Source of the DNA: Desulfosoma sp.
GTDB taxonomy: Bacteria > Desulfobacterota > Syntrophobacteria > Syntrophobacterales > DSM-9756
Assembly: GCA_037481875.1 (NCBI GenBank)
Contig: JBBFKY010000007.1
Coordinates: 108,236 to 172,235 of the forward strand
DNA: 64,000 bases
Direction: 5' to 3'
In this document: positions 27,462 through 36,199 of the stretch, piece by piece
Numbering within the stretch: position 1 is the stretch's first letter
Layout of the letters: each line of letters begins with the position of its first letter
The notes under the pieces: model-generated
Told to the model about the DNA's origin: nothing
The model's input: only the letters and a program-made list of their open reading frames with translations
Database searches by the model: none
Position numbers and translations under genes: made by a program

Positions 27462-28709
27462 TCATCCATCCGATGTGCCGAAGGGTCGGTAAAGAGGGTC
27501 CCCGACAAGGATCATGCGCCACGACACGTTGGGAAGCGAAAGAAAAACGGCTTCCGCCAGGCTGTAGCGCCCATCCGTCAGAAAGTGAAAGAAAAGGTGT
27601 GGAACGGGAAAAGCCTGCACATAGGGTTCTTCCACAGGTCCCACGACCGCGGCCACCCCTTCTTCCAGCATGCGCTTACACCACACCTGGCTGGATCCGG
27701 CTCGAAGCGTCGAGCATTCACTGCTGGCTATGTGGTAACCCACGGCGCCCCGTACCCAGGAAAAAGCCGGCACATAACGCCCCAGGCTGTACCAGCCGCA
27801 ATAGAGCGCCGCTTGCGGGGCTTGCCCCGGCTGAAAAAGTTCTTGACGATCATCCACCACGACGCGAAGTCGCCCACGCTTATGGACGACTTCCGCCGCC
27901 AAATGAATGGACGCGTCGTAAAACCCATAGCCTCCGTCCAGCTTTTGCATTTTTTCAGCTTGCGGTCTTGGCCAACGGGCATCGAAATAAGCCGTTCCTG
28001 AAAGGCCCCTTTCTTCGGCAGCCATGGCATCATCTACCAGCCGTTTCACAATGTCGGCACTGGGCCCATCCAAACGGGCAACCATAAAAACCGTCTTGGG
28101 AAAACCGATCTTTGAACGGTCTCGAAAACCCACAAACATGGGGTTGGGAATCCAGCCTTCCAGGGGATACTCGGGTTCCAAAACGAGGGTTAATTCCGAA
28201 TCCACCGCGGCGCTTTGGTTTTCCTTGGAAAGCTTCCTGATCGATTCCTGTCGCGACTCCATTTCTTTTCGAATGCGAGCAGCCTCAGGGGAATCCTTAT
28301 CCACGTGGGCCAAGGTCTCTTTGAGACTCTTCAGTTCCTTTTCAAGGCTTGCCTTGCGGGTCTTCTCCTCGTCGCTAAATCCCGGGGGTGCCACACGAAG
28401 GGGAATTCCACGGACGGTCAGGAGACAGCGCACACTTCCACCCCGTTGCCGATGCTCCTGCACCGCGCGCCGAACAGGTGCGGCGATGCGTCGATCATAA
28501 TCATCTCGGGAACAGGTTTCCTGATCCGTTACCCAAAGCAAAACCAGGTTTTCCTCGGGAATCCCCCGTCTGTTCATGTAATAGCGAGCAAGCCCCACGC
28601 TTTCCGACGCATTGCGATTAGCGATCACCAGGACCTCGCGCGATTCCAGCGCCCAAAGCGCCTGCGTACACATTGTTATCCAAACGCTTAACGCAATAAG
28701 GACTTTCAT
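27462..28709 (-). CDS. Exported TIGR03790-family protein of unknown function
   Basis: The protein has 415 residues. A signal peptide (MKVLIALSVWITMCTQALWA) precedes EVLVIANRNASESVGLARYYMNRRGIPEENL, the start of TIGR03790. Other family features: CLLTVRGIPLRV, DARWPRPQ, YCGWYSLGRYVPAFSW near residue 290, and a late LVGDPLYRPF. A charged, probably coiled segment (about residues 118-168) interrupts the core. The family recurs in deltaproteobacteria and related lineages; its function is not known. Convergent with the sigma-54 activator gene, 33 bases apart. GGTGG before the ATG. Confidence 0.8.
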   Translation of the reverse strand: MKVLIALSVWITMCTQALWALESREVLVIANRNASESVGLARYYMNRRGIPEENLVLLWVTDQETCSRDDYDRRIAAPVRRAVQEHRQRGGSVRCLLTVRGIPLRVAPPGFSDEEKTRKASLEKELKSLKETLAHVDKDSPEAARIRKEMESRQESIRKLSKENQSAAVDSELTLVLEPEYPLEGWIPNPMFVGFRDRSKIGFPKTVFMVARLDGPSADIVKRLVDDAMAAEERGLSGTAYFDARWPRPQAEKMQKLDGGYGFYDASIHLAAEVVHKRGRLRVVVDDRQELFQPGQAPQAALYCGWYSLGRYVPAFSWVRGAVGYHIASSECSTLRAGSSQVWCKRMLEEGVAAVVGPVEEPYVQAFPVPHLFFHFLTDGRYSLAEAVFLSLPNVSWRMILVGDPLYRPFGTSDG

Positions 28710-28960
28710 TTCACCACCCGCATGGATTCAACCGTGAAAAGGCTCGAATGTGAGCTGACATTTTACGATCGCCCCGCTCGTTAAAAGCGCGATCCAAAAA
28801 CGACACGGGGACATCCGCTTTTTGACTCAAGACTTTTGATTGCGAATCCGATAAAAAAGATGAACAGTAGGGATCGTATCGTTAGGCGGCTTTATGCCCA
28901 TTTGACAAAGAACCACGGCTTAGCCTTTTTCGAAGCAAACTGATGCGACAAGGAGATATT

Positions 28961-30316
28961 ATGAGGCCTTTTAGATATATACTTATTAGCATAACGATAT
29001 GTTCTGTTATGATATTCATGCCACAGTACCACGGACATGCAGCCACTCTGACGCTAAGCTGGGACCCAAGTCCCAGCCAGGATGTTGCAGGATATATAGT
29101 TTATGTGGGATACGAACCGCACCAATACGCATATCGTGTGGACGTCGGCAAAACGACAACAGTAACGTTATCCAATCTCCCTGACGGTTCCACACTCTAC
29201 TTTGCTGCTACTGCCTATAATACCCATGGAGAAGAAAGTACCTATTCCGAACAAATTATCTACCGTACACTGGGTGATTCACTTGTCACTTCGAGGGAGA
29301 AACAGAGACTGCACTATTTCTCAAGTATTGGTGGAAGTGAACAGCAAAACGCAAAGGATGGATCTGCGACGACCTCCGTCGACTTCATACAGGACAGCAA
29401 GCACGTTAATGAAGCCGCTTACGGTGGTGCCAGCAGTCATACATCCAATTTTTCTGACAATTGGATTGTCTTCGACCTTCTGTCGAAAACCGGGCTTCCT
29501 ATCACGTCATCATCTCTTGAAATCGGTATTGTGACCGTCAATGATGCCGGCGTGGACGTTTTCTTGAATGGGGACTTTCAAGACCCTGTAATGGTAGCTT
29601 TCCCCATTAGCCGAAACGACAGTGACCCATTTTCGGTGCGTATTGAAATGCTACAAGACAATAAGGCTAGGCTCCGGCTCGTTGAATGGGATTCCAAGGA
29701 TGGATGGCATGATGATGAGGATGTGGCTTATATCGCCGTGGAAGCAGGACACCACCACTTTCAAGAAGGGTTACATTTAGAAGCAGCAAAGATTGGTATC
29801 AAAACGCCTCCACCCCTTGTTGCTGTAAGCTTTTCAGAGAGTTTTGAGAACATTCCCGTAGTCTTTGCACAGGTTTGTGATCAGGGAGTCCCTACCGGCT
29901 CATCTTTTATTCAAGTCTTCAGCGTCAGCAATGATGGGTTTATGCTCCTTTTCGAGGATTCTTTGAAAGGTCATGGACAACAACCCGAAGGGACCGCCGT
30001 TGCCGTCTGCTATTTGGCGATCGAGCCTGTGAGCACAAACATCGGTGGAGTCCCTTTCGAGGTCGATCATTCGTCAATGTCCTCATATTCGACGACTCAA
30101 GACATACCTTTTTATTCTGAAGGAATGCAACGCCCCTTGATCTTTTTTATTATGCCTCAACAGTTTATCAGTCGCCCTCATCCTATGATTATGGCAGAAT
30201 ATTCTAGTTTTGGTCATGGGCACATCACTCTTTACGCAGAAGGACAAGAAGACGCGCAAGAGCCTCTACCAGAATTCCCTGTGGGAATAGGTTATTTTGC
30301 CGTTGGAGCCTGGTAA
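28961..30316 (+). CDS. Exported fibronectin-III protein with three related beta domains
   Basis: The protein has 451 residues from the ATG at 28961 (AAGGAG upstream). A signal peptide ends at GHA. An Fn3 domain follows (LSWDPSPSQDVAGYIVYVG ... YFAATAYNTHGEES, about residues 32-105). After it come three diverged copies of a beta-sandwich unit, ending VAYIAVEAG, VCYLAIEP and IGYFAVGAW; the first holds VEWDSKDGWHDDEDV, reminiscent of H-type lectin-like domains. It is probably a secreted or surface carbohydrate-binding protein. No PEP-CTERM tail is present. Codon use is less GC-rich than in the left third. A specific function cannot be named. Confidence 0.7.
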   Translation: MRPFRYILISITICSVMIFMPQYHGHAATLTLSWDPSPSQDVAGYIVYVGYEPHQYAYRVDVGKTTTVTLSNLPDGSTLYFAATAYNTHGEESTYSEQIIYRTLGDSLVTSREKQRLHYFSSIGGSEQQNAKDGSATTSVDFIQDSKHVNEAAYGGASSHTSNFSDNWIVFDLLSKTGLPITSSSLEIGIVTVNDAGVDVFLNGDFQDPVMVAFPISRNDSDPFSVRIEMLQDNKARLRLVEWDSKDGWHDDEDVAYIAVEAGHHHFQEGLHLEAAKIGIKTPPPLVAVSFSESFENIPVVFAQVCDQGVPTGSSFIQVFSVSNDGFMLLFEDSLKGHGQQPEGTAVAVCYLAIEPVSTNIGGVPFEVDHSSMSSYSTTQDIPFYSEGMQRPLIFFIMPQQFISRPHPMIMAEYSSFGHGHITLYAEGQEDAQEPLPEFPVGIGYFAVGAW

Positions 30317-30327
30317 AATTTTCATCC

Positions 30328-32580
30328 TTATTCAATAACCTCACGGGTTATCTCAAAGACGGAGGCCTCCCACGGTTTGAATTGGATATCAAAGCAAGAG
30401 TCCAGACCTAAGTCCCGATTTGAACGGAGATCAAGGAGGTGCACCTTGTTCGCAAACTTCATTCTAACCGTAACGGGATTGCCGGTCACGCCTTCTGCCT
30501 GATCATACACTTTGAACCTTGGCTTATCAGGTTCAGCGGTGGGATTTTTGACGAGCGCTAAATAGATACGACTTCCTTTCTTCCAAAAAAGACTTTCGAT
30601 CATATGGACCGATGAGCCGTTTTCGTATACCGAAACACGAGGTTCCAATCCGGCCTCTTGCAAAATTCCCCGTACAAGTGCGCGCCACGTGCGCCCAAAG
30701 GTTCCAAAACGTCTTTCAGGAGCCCAGTACTCCACTGGAGTAAGATTCAAGTAAAAGGCCTTGCCTTGCCCATACGGAGATGAAACAAACACCGAAGCTT
30801 TTCGTAGGGGATCGACAGGGTCGTGCACCACGATCGCCTTCTGCTCTTTTAGATGATGTATTCCCCTCTCGTAGACCACTATTCCCTCGTAACGCAAAGC
30901 TCCAGCGTAATTACCGAGCCTTTTTAAAAAGGGTTCTTTGTATCTTTCCCCATCGATTTCTGTCACCCCCTTGCCGTTTAAAACCCCCAAATTCCAATCA
31001 CGGGTGATACCAAAAAGATCGTCTAAAAGTCCTCTGAAGCGCCCTTTCCCATGCTCGTCCAGCACTCCGCAAAGAGCATCAGCGATCAAAACCCCTCCTC
31101 TCTCGACGAACTGCCGCAACTCCTTCGCTTCTTTTTCCGACAAACTCATGACACGAGGAAGCACGATCACTTTGAAGCGTTCGGATAAGTTGATCCGGCC
31201 GTCTAACACGTCCATGTAGCTGACGAAATCATATTGGTAACCTAGGTCCTCAAGAGTTTTGCACCAAACTTTTCTGAGAACGCCCAAAGTTTGGTTTTCA
31301 TTGTCTATGGAACCTTTACGAAGGGGCCAAGATTTCCCATGGGTTTCGGCATCCATAGCCCAACCGACCTGGACACTTGGATGTGAATAATAGATACCGA
31401 TGGGGTCGGGTTCAAACCTGGAGTTGGGCGAGACGAAAGGTTCGCTAACGGGCCCCTGAATTTCCATGAAAAGATCTTTTAGCTGGCGGACATAGGGGGC
31501 TATCTGACTGTCTTCAACATGAAACCATCCCTTCGGCCATGCCACAACCGCCTGATTTCCATGCACAAGCGTTCGCCATAAAAACCAAGAGTCCAATTTG
31601 AGATTTCCCGTGCTAAAAAAGGTATGCATTCTCAGCTTTCGAGGTTCGTTCCACCATGATCGAAGCAACTCGTCGGCACCGTGGATGTCGTAAGCCTCCA
31701 TCCACTGTACCGCCCGGCTCAGCAACGCATAGTCGTACCCGCCCCAAGGGCTCGGAGCCTGCCCGCCAACAAAACCAGTGGGTGTTTTGGGATCAAGAAC
31801 ATTTGCGTAGCCAACTAAGTCCCGCAAAACGCAAGCGAACTGAACATCCATGAATTGCCGGAAATCCATCCATGCGGACAAATTCCATGCCCAAATGGGC
31901 GTCTGGGCCACTTGTGCGCGCACCTGTTCGAAGCTCCGTGGAAGAACATCGTCAAATTTCGCATAGTTGGTCCCCCATTGATTGTTTAGCGCTTCGATGT
32001 TCGGGTACTTGGTCTTGAGCCACTCTCGAAACCATGCGAGCGAAAGAGGATGAAGATCGACATCGCAAGGGCTTGAGAAGCTACCCAGAGAAATCTCGTC
32101 GTCCAAGGCATAGGCAAGGACAAATCCATGTCGCGTAACCTCGATGTTCTCTCTCATCACTTCCCGCATCGCCTGGATTGTTTTCGGGTCCGCAAGGCTG
32201 TGCGGGCGCACGCTGAGTTCTTTTTTCCCGATGACCTCCGCACGATTTTTCCCAGTGAGGTAGAGGAAACCTTTTCCGGCAACGTGACCGACGTAGTAAG
32301 GAAATTGCCGTTCCAATGAGAGCTGGACTTTTCTTTCCTCTTTGGCACCGCGGTCTATTTGAAAGCCGCCCAATCCTAGCTCTTGATAAAGAGGGAAGTC
32401 ATCCAGTACGTCTGTTTGGAACGGCCAGACCAGAATCTTAAATCTTCTCCAGTCGGGGTGCTGAACAATGTGTGGTACCGGGGACGATAATTCAAAGCAT
32501 GACGGGTCTGCTGCGAATCCGACCTCAGTCTTTGTATAAAGTACCCCCAGCATGCTCCAGAGGGCTATAGCGACCAACAT
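30328..32580 (-). CDS. Exported GH42-like glycoside hydrolase (beta-galactosidase-like)
   Basis: About 750 residues from the ATG at 32580 (AAGGGGA upstream, then a hydrophobic signal ending near GFAADPS). The TIM-barrel part has YALDDEISLGSF and a cluster resembling GH42, SLAWFREWLKTKYPNIEALNNQWGTNY, followed by WMDFRQFMDVQFA. The middle holds a beta-galactosidase trimerisation-like (glutamine-amidotransferase fold) domain: VIVLPRVMSLSEKEAKELRQFVERGGVLIAD. A beta domain closes. The Glu of DDE would be the acid/base residue; the nucleophile was not located. It might trim the exopolysaccharide made by the neighbouring genes. Convergent with the Fn3 protein gene (11-base gap). Confidence 0.7.
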   Translation of the reverse strand: MLVAIALWSMLGVLYTKTEVGFAADPSCFELSSPVPHIVQHPDWRRFKILVWPFQTDVLDDFPLYQELGLGGFQIDRGAKEERKVQLSLERQFPYYVGHVAGKGFLYLTGKNRAEVIGKKELSVRPHSLADPKTIQAMREVMRENIEVTRHGFVLAYALDDEISLGSFSSPCDVDLHPLSLAWFREWLKTKYPNIEALNNQWGTNYAKFDDVLPRSFEQVRAQVAQTPIWAWNLSAWMDFRQFMDVQFACVLRDLVGYANVLDPKTPTGFVGGQAPSPWGGYDYALLSRAVQWMEAYDIHGADELLRSWWNEPRKLRMHTFFSTGNLKLDSWFLWRTLVHGNQAVVAWPKGWFHVEDSQIAPYVRQLKDLFMEIQGPVSEPFVSPNSRFEPDPIGIYYSHPSVQVGWAMDAETHGKSWPLRKGSIDNENQTLGVLRKVWCKTLEDLGYQYDFVSYMDVLDGRINLSERFKVIVLPRVMSLSEKEAKELRQFVERGGVLIADALCGVLDEHGKGRFRGLLDDLFGITRDWNLGVLNGKGVTEIDGERYKEPFLKRLGNYAGALRYEGIVVYERGIHHLKEQKAIVVHDPVDPLRKASVFVSSPYGQGKAFYLNLTPVEYWAPERRFGTFGRTWRALVRGILQEAGLEPRVSVYENGSSVHMIESLFWKKGSRIYLALVKNPTAEPDKPRFKVYDQAEGVTGNPVTVRMKFANKVHLLDLRSNRDLGLDSCFDIQFKPWEASVFEITREVIE

Positions 32581-32943
32581 CTGTCCCCTTTTGACAGGTT
32601 TCTCTGTCTTTTCTTCACATCGTGAAGAAAAAATGTTCACGGCTCCTTGCAACAAGATCATGCTGTGGAAAACGAATACTCAGGGTCGTTACGCTGTTGA
32701 ACACGTTTCACACGCAAAAACTTATGCGAAAAAGACTTGATCATTTCAAAAATTTCGCCGACAGTGATTGCGAAAAGCATTCGTTTCCAATAGACAACAA
32801 GCACTTGATTCGCAGGTGTAATGCCTGCAGGCAATACGGTCTTTCCCTGGAGGGCTGGAATTCCGACACCGACTAACCGCTACCCCGATTTCCAAGCCCT
32901 CGCCATAATTTCTTGTTTTGACCTCCATAGGAGGAGAGTGAGG
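32581..32943. promoter_or_regulatory. Divergent spacer between the GH42-like and M64-like genes
   Basis: 363 bases that must hold both promoters. I found no consensus -35/-10 pair. A CTGCAG-centred palindrome (GCCTGCAGGC, 32823-32832) is the only striking site; a weak GG-N10-GC sigma-54-like pattern overlaps it. No gene is seen. Confidence 0.35.
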
Positions 32944-34332
32944 ATGCACCAATTTAGCCCTCAAAAGAAACAAAAAAACCGGCCTCATTCCCCATCCTCC
33001 ATCCCGCCGACCTTGACGGCGATTCTATGCCTTTTTATTGTGGGGATTCTTCCAGATTTGGTTTTCTGTCAGTGCCGCTACACAATCACTAAGTACCACC
33101 AAGGATCAGAAGCTCACAAGATGAGTATCATTTGGTTCCCAAGTGGATTTGCTCCTTCGCATCGAAGTCTATTCCTTCAGAAAGCCGTTCAGCAGACAAA
33201 CGATATGTTCGGTCTCGGCGGAGTCACCGAAGGCAATAACTGGTTCCAAGATCACAGGAATTACTTTGACGTTTTCATTCTTACAGATGACAATGGTAGA
33301 TGTGATGTGCCTGTTTGGGATAAGGACAGACAAGTAAAAACAAAAGACGAAATCGTTATACTAATCAACAACGTTATAAGCCAGCTGGGACTTCAAAAAT
33401 GCGATTTTATCCCGGTCAAAAAAACATGGGCTGCTGCTCTCGCATGTCTGGTCTTTCCTTATTGCATCATCGACCGCGACCCCATAACCGGTGGGAACAC
33501 GACCCACTCAGTCGGTGAGAGAAGTGCTGCCTGGTTCTACATTGGAAGGACGGCCAATCGCTACGAAGGGCCTCATGAATTCGTTCATCAAGGTTGGTTC
33601 CATCAAGACGTGCTTTGTGATACCTACACTAAGGGGCCCCCATGCATTGGTTCTAGTCGTTGTCTTAACCTGGACGGTATTAAAAGCCATCGCAAATGGA
33701 GGGACACTAAAGGGTGGAATGTTCCCCAGTCTTTACTGGCCCATTGGCCTCCTGAACCTGTAGAAGGAGGCAGATACTGTTCTAGAGGTGTGTGGAGATC
33801 TTCGGCGGCAGATATTACTGATGGCGGTAAGACCGTTCATTTCGACGCGCTCGGCTATGAAGCAATGAACAGGGCCTGGAGAAAACGCTACACGGCCGCT
33901 GGTTTCTTTTTCGGATCACAGGCCCTAGAATATACGAACCCGTCCATTGTATGTAACATAATCAAGGACCAGGTCATCTCAGGAAATTATAATATAGAAT
34001 GTCAAGCTTTAGATTCCTCTGGTATTCAAATGGTTGAGTTCTTTATCGCTCCAGAGGGAACAAACCTACAAATTTTAGAAATCGATTTTGCTCCGCCCTT
34101 TACCTGGCTCCTAGAGGCTGATCACTTTCAGGAAGGCTTCTACTACCTGAGAGCTATCGCCTGGGACCGGGCATGGAACTGGTCTCAGTACAACGTAAGA
34201 TTTTACCTTAAACCCACCCGGTCACACGGAATCCAACCGAAAGCTACTCCAGAAAAACAAAAGGAAACCTCCAATTCGCGTCCGGAACACCCAAAAAATC
34301 TCAGGGTGCTTGAAAATCTTCGCAGTGATTGA
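32944..34332 (+). CDS. Exported M64-like putative metallopeptidase with Ig-like domain
   Basis: The protein has 462 residues from the ATG at 32944, with GGAGGAGAG upstream. An N-terminal hydrophobic segment (about 23-42) is a signal or anchor. The core begins KMSIIWFPSGF, and HRNYFDVFILTDDNG recalls the N-terminal part of IgA-peptidase M64 proteins. PHEFVH (residues about 219-224) is an HExxH zinc motif followed by LCDTY, parallel to the LxDEY of M64. Several Cys pairs suggest disulfides. A C-terminal Ig-like domain (SGNYNIECQALDSSGIQMVEFF) is followed by a Pro/Glu linker and the tail HPKNLRVLENLRSD, which resembles the start of an Fn3 domain cut short. Substrate unknown. Confidence 0.6.
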   Translation: MHQFSPQKKQKNRPHSPSSIPPTLTAILCLFIVGILPDLVFCQCRYTITKYHQGSEAHKMSIIWFPSGFAPSHRSLFLQKAVQQTNDMFGLGGVTEGNNWFQDHRNYFDVFILTDDNGRCDVPVWDKDRQVKTKDEIVILINNVISQLGLQKCDFIPVKKTWAAALACLVFPYCIIDRDPITGGNTTHSVGERSAAWFYIGRTANRYEGPHEFVHQGWFHQDVLCDTYTKGPPCIGSSRCLNLDGIKSHRKWRDTKGWNVPQSLLAHWPPEPVEGGRYCSRGVWRSSAADITDGGKTVHFDALGYEAMNRAWRKRYTAAGFFFGSQALEYTNPSIVCNIIKDQVISGNYNIECQALDSSGIQMVEFFIAPEGTNLQILEIDFAPPFTWLLEADHFQEGFYYLRAIAWDRAWNWSQYNVRFYLKPTRSHGIQPKATPEKQKETSNSRPEHPKNLRVLENLRSD

Positions 34333-34397
34333 TGTTAAAAGGCCGTTAGCTTACTTTCTTACCTCATGTACCAGGTGTTTTCTCAGCACCGCAATCC

Positions 34398-35519
34398 TCA
34401 CCCGGTATTCAGTCCAACGACTCTCAGATAAACCTCTTCATAGGAATGCACCATCTTATAAACGCCAAAAGACTCAACTGCTCTCCGCCTGCCGGCTTCC
34501 CCGTGAGCCCTTCTCAACTGGGGCTCGCGCCAGTACCGCACAAGGATCCTCGCAAGACCGTCCACATCTCTTGGAAGAAAAAGAGTTCCGTTCACACCGT
34601 CTTGAACCAACTCTGGATTCCCCCCGACGTTCGTGGCAACTACAGCAAGGCCCGTAGCCATAGCCTCGAGAATCGTGTTGGAAATACCCTCGTTCAATGA
34701 AGGAAGGACGAACACATCTAAGCACCGGAGTAGTTCCGGCACATCCAGTCTATTTCCAAGAAAGACTACTCCATCCGGGGCCGCTTTCTCTAGTCGAATT
34801 CTCTCACTCCCTTCACCCACAACCAACAAGATCGAGCCAGGAATCTCATATCGAATCTTCAAAAAAGCATTTAAAAGGGTTGCATGATTTTTGATAGGGT
34901 CCAACCGCCCGACAGTTCCTATTATATATTGATCTATAGGTAAGTTGAGCCGTCGACGCTGATCTTTCACATTCTCTGATGGCTTATACTTTTGGGTATC
35001 TACTCCATTATAAATCTGATTGATAGGCCTATGAACCTTTACCTTATTTTGAAGCCACTCCTTGATTTGCCTTGAAACGCAGGTGTATTCGCGTACCCAA
35101 CGAGAAAACAGTCGGCGAAGAAACACCCGCCTGGTTTTCACACCGTAGGGATCTTCATAGCTCCATCCGTGTTCGCCGTGAACGACTGTGCGAATGCCCG
35201 CAAGTCTCGCGGCGACAACACCATCGAGCCCGCCCCAATTGCGGGTGTGAACCACATCCGGCTGCAAGCTTTTCAGGCAACGTGCGAGATTGAGGATAAA
35301 TCCGAGTGAATTTCCTGGCGGCTTGTGCAGGGATAGGACGGGGATTCCCTGCGGAAGTAGAAGTTCACTTTCACCTGAATCTTGTAGGCAAACAATTCGG
35401 TGCTTAAACAAGCGTCTCCCCTGTGCAATAAGCGTAGCGATTCCCTTTTCCATACCTCCCGTTCCAAAGGAATGCACAATGTGGACGACAGAAACCGTTC
35501 TGGTGTTTTGGAAACTCAT
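34398..35519 (-). CDS. GT4 glycosyltransferase, exosortase-A-associated TIGR03088 type
   Basis: About 373 residues from the ATG at 35519; a TTG at 35546 is an alternative start and neither has a strong ribosome site. N-terminus VVHIVHSFGTGGMEKGI is the TIGR03088 signature with the GGxE acceptor loop. C-terminal donor domain: GTVGRLDPIKNHATLL, LPSLNEGISNTILEAMATGLAVVATNVGGNPEL. It adds a sugar to the lipid-linked repeat unit at the cytoplasmic membrane face. In other exosortase-A loci it lies next to the amidotransferase gene; here a remnant of such a gene is just upstream. Confidence 0.88.
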   Translation of the reverse strand: MSFQNTRTVSVVHIVHSFGTGGMEKGIATLIAQGRRLFKHRIVCLQDSGESELLLPQGIPVLSLHKPPGNSLGFILNLARCLKSLQPDVVHTRNWGGLDGVVAARLAGIRTVVHGEHGWSYEDPYGVKTRRVFLRRLFSRWVREYTCVSRQIKEWLQNKVKVHRPINQIYNGVDTQKYKPSENVKDQRRRLNLPIDQYIIGTVGRLDPIKNHATLLNAFLKIRYEIPGSILLVVGEGSERIRLEKAAPDGVVFLGNRLDVPELLRCLDVFVLPSLNEGISNTILEAMATGLAVVATNVGGNPELVQDGVNGTLFLPRDVDGLARILVRYWREPQLRRAHGEAGRRRAVESFGVYKMVHSYEEVYLRVVGLNTG

Positions 35520-35649
35520 GGTTGGTCTCGCAGGATTCCCGATCAAGTTTCCAGAGGCGGCAACTCAAAACCTTCAACTAGGGAAGAGGTCCGACAGAAC
35601 ACTACATTTGTCTCGTAAATCGGAAAAATTCCGTTTAACGATTTCCATT

Positions 35650-35949
35650 TTAAGTACGATCAATATACTCCCTCATCCATAATTCAAGTGTCATCAATCC
35701 CCACAACAATCGATCGTGATTGATATTATTGCCGGCATGTTGGCTCAACAGATTGCTTACATCATATTTATTCCATATCCCCCTTTGCAAACTTCGCGAG
35801 TCAAGGAGACGCTCGTGAGCGTCTTTTCTCAGATCATGAGTTAACCCCAATGCTGTCGGCTGACTGAATCCCTTTGTGTTCCTCCTGTTTTGAACCAGCT
35901 TTGGAATCTGTCTCTGGAAAGACCTTCGATCTATAATTATTTTTCCCAT
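35650..35949 (-). pseudogene. C-terminal remnant of an asparagine-synthase-like amidotransferase
   Basis: The 99 codons align along their whole length with the C-terminus of the amidotransferase encoded at 42130-44007: GFSQPT against GFAMPI, ERLLDSRSLQRG against DVLLDRRTLQRG, and MTLELWMREYID against LTLELWHRQFVD. The PP-loop and glutaminase domains are missing and an in-frame stop lies just upstream. This is a decayed third copy, probably left by deletion or recombination. An imperfect direct repeat lies 100-200 bases upstream. Confidence 0.75.
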
Positions 35950-36199
35950 CTTTTGTCATAGAAACCTACCAACTTATATTAAGCCGGAATTCAAAAGGCG
36001 AGTTCTGCGAGGCGAAAATCAGCGAACGGTATTCCGTCAGCCATGCTCATTTTCTCCTTTTTGAGCAAGAAATCTTCTGATAAATTTTTACGGAGGTATA
36101 TCATCGTGGTCCACAATCTTCACTTTCTCCTTTTTGAACAAGATATGTTCTTATAGATAGCTGCTGCGTTGCCCTCATCATCAATGTGGAGCGCCGAGT
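35950..36199. repeat. AT-rich spacer with imperfect direct repeat
   Basis: Segments 36048-36084 and 36121-36157 share TTTCTCCTTTTTGAGCAAGA with a few differences, 73 bases apart. No gene is seen. The spacer separates the amidotransferase remnant from the lyase-like gene. Confidence 0.6.

Noticed and set aside
32800..32943. Sigma-54 -24/-12 promoter before the M64-like gene
   Set aside because: Only the GG and GC dinucleotides fit; flanking bases match poorly and the motif overlaps an unrelated palindrome.
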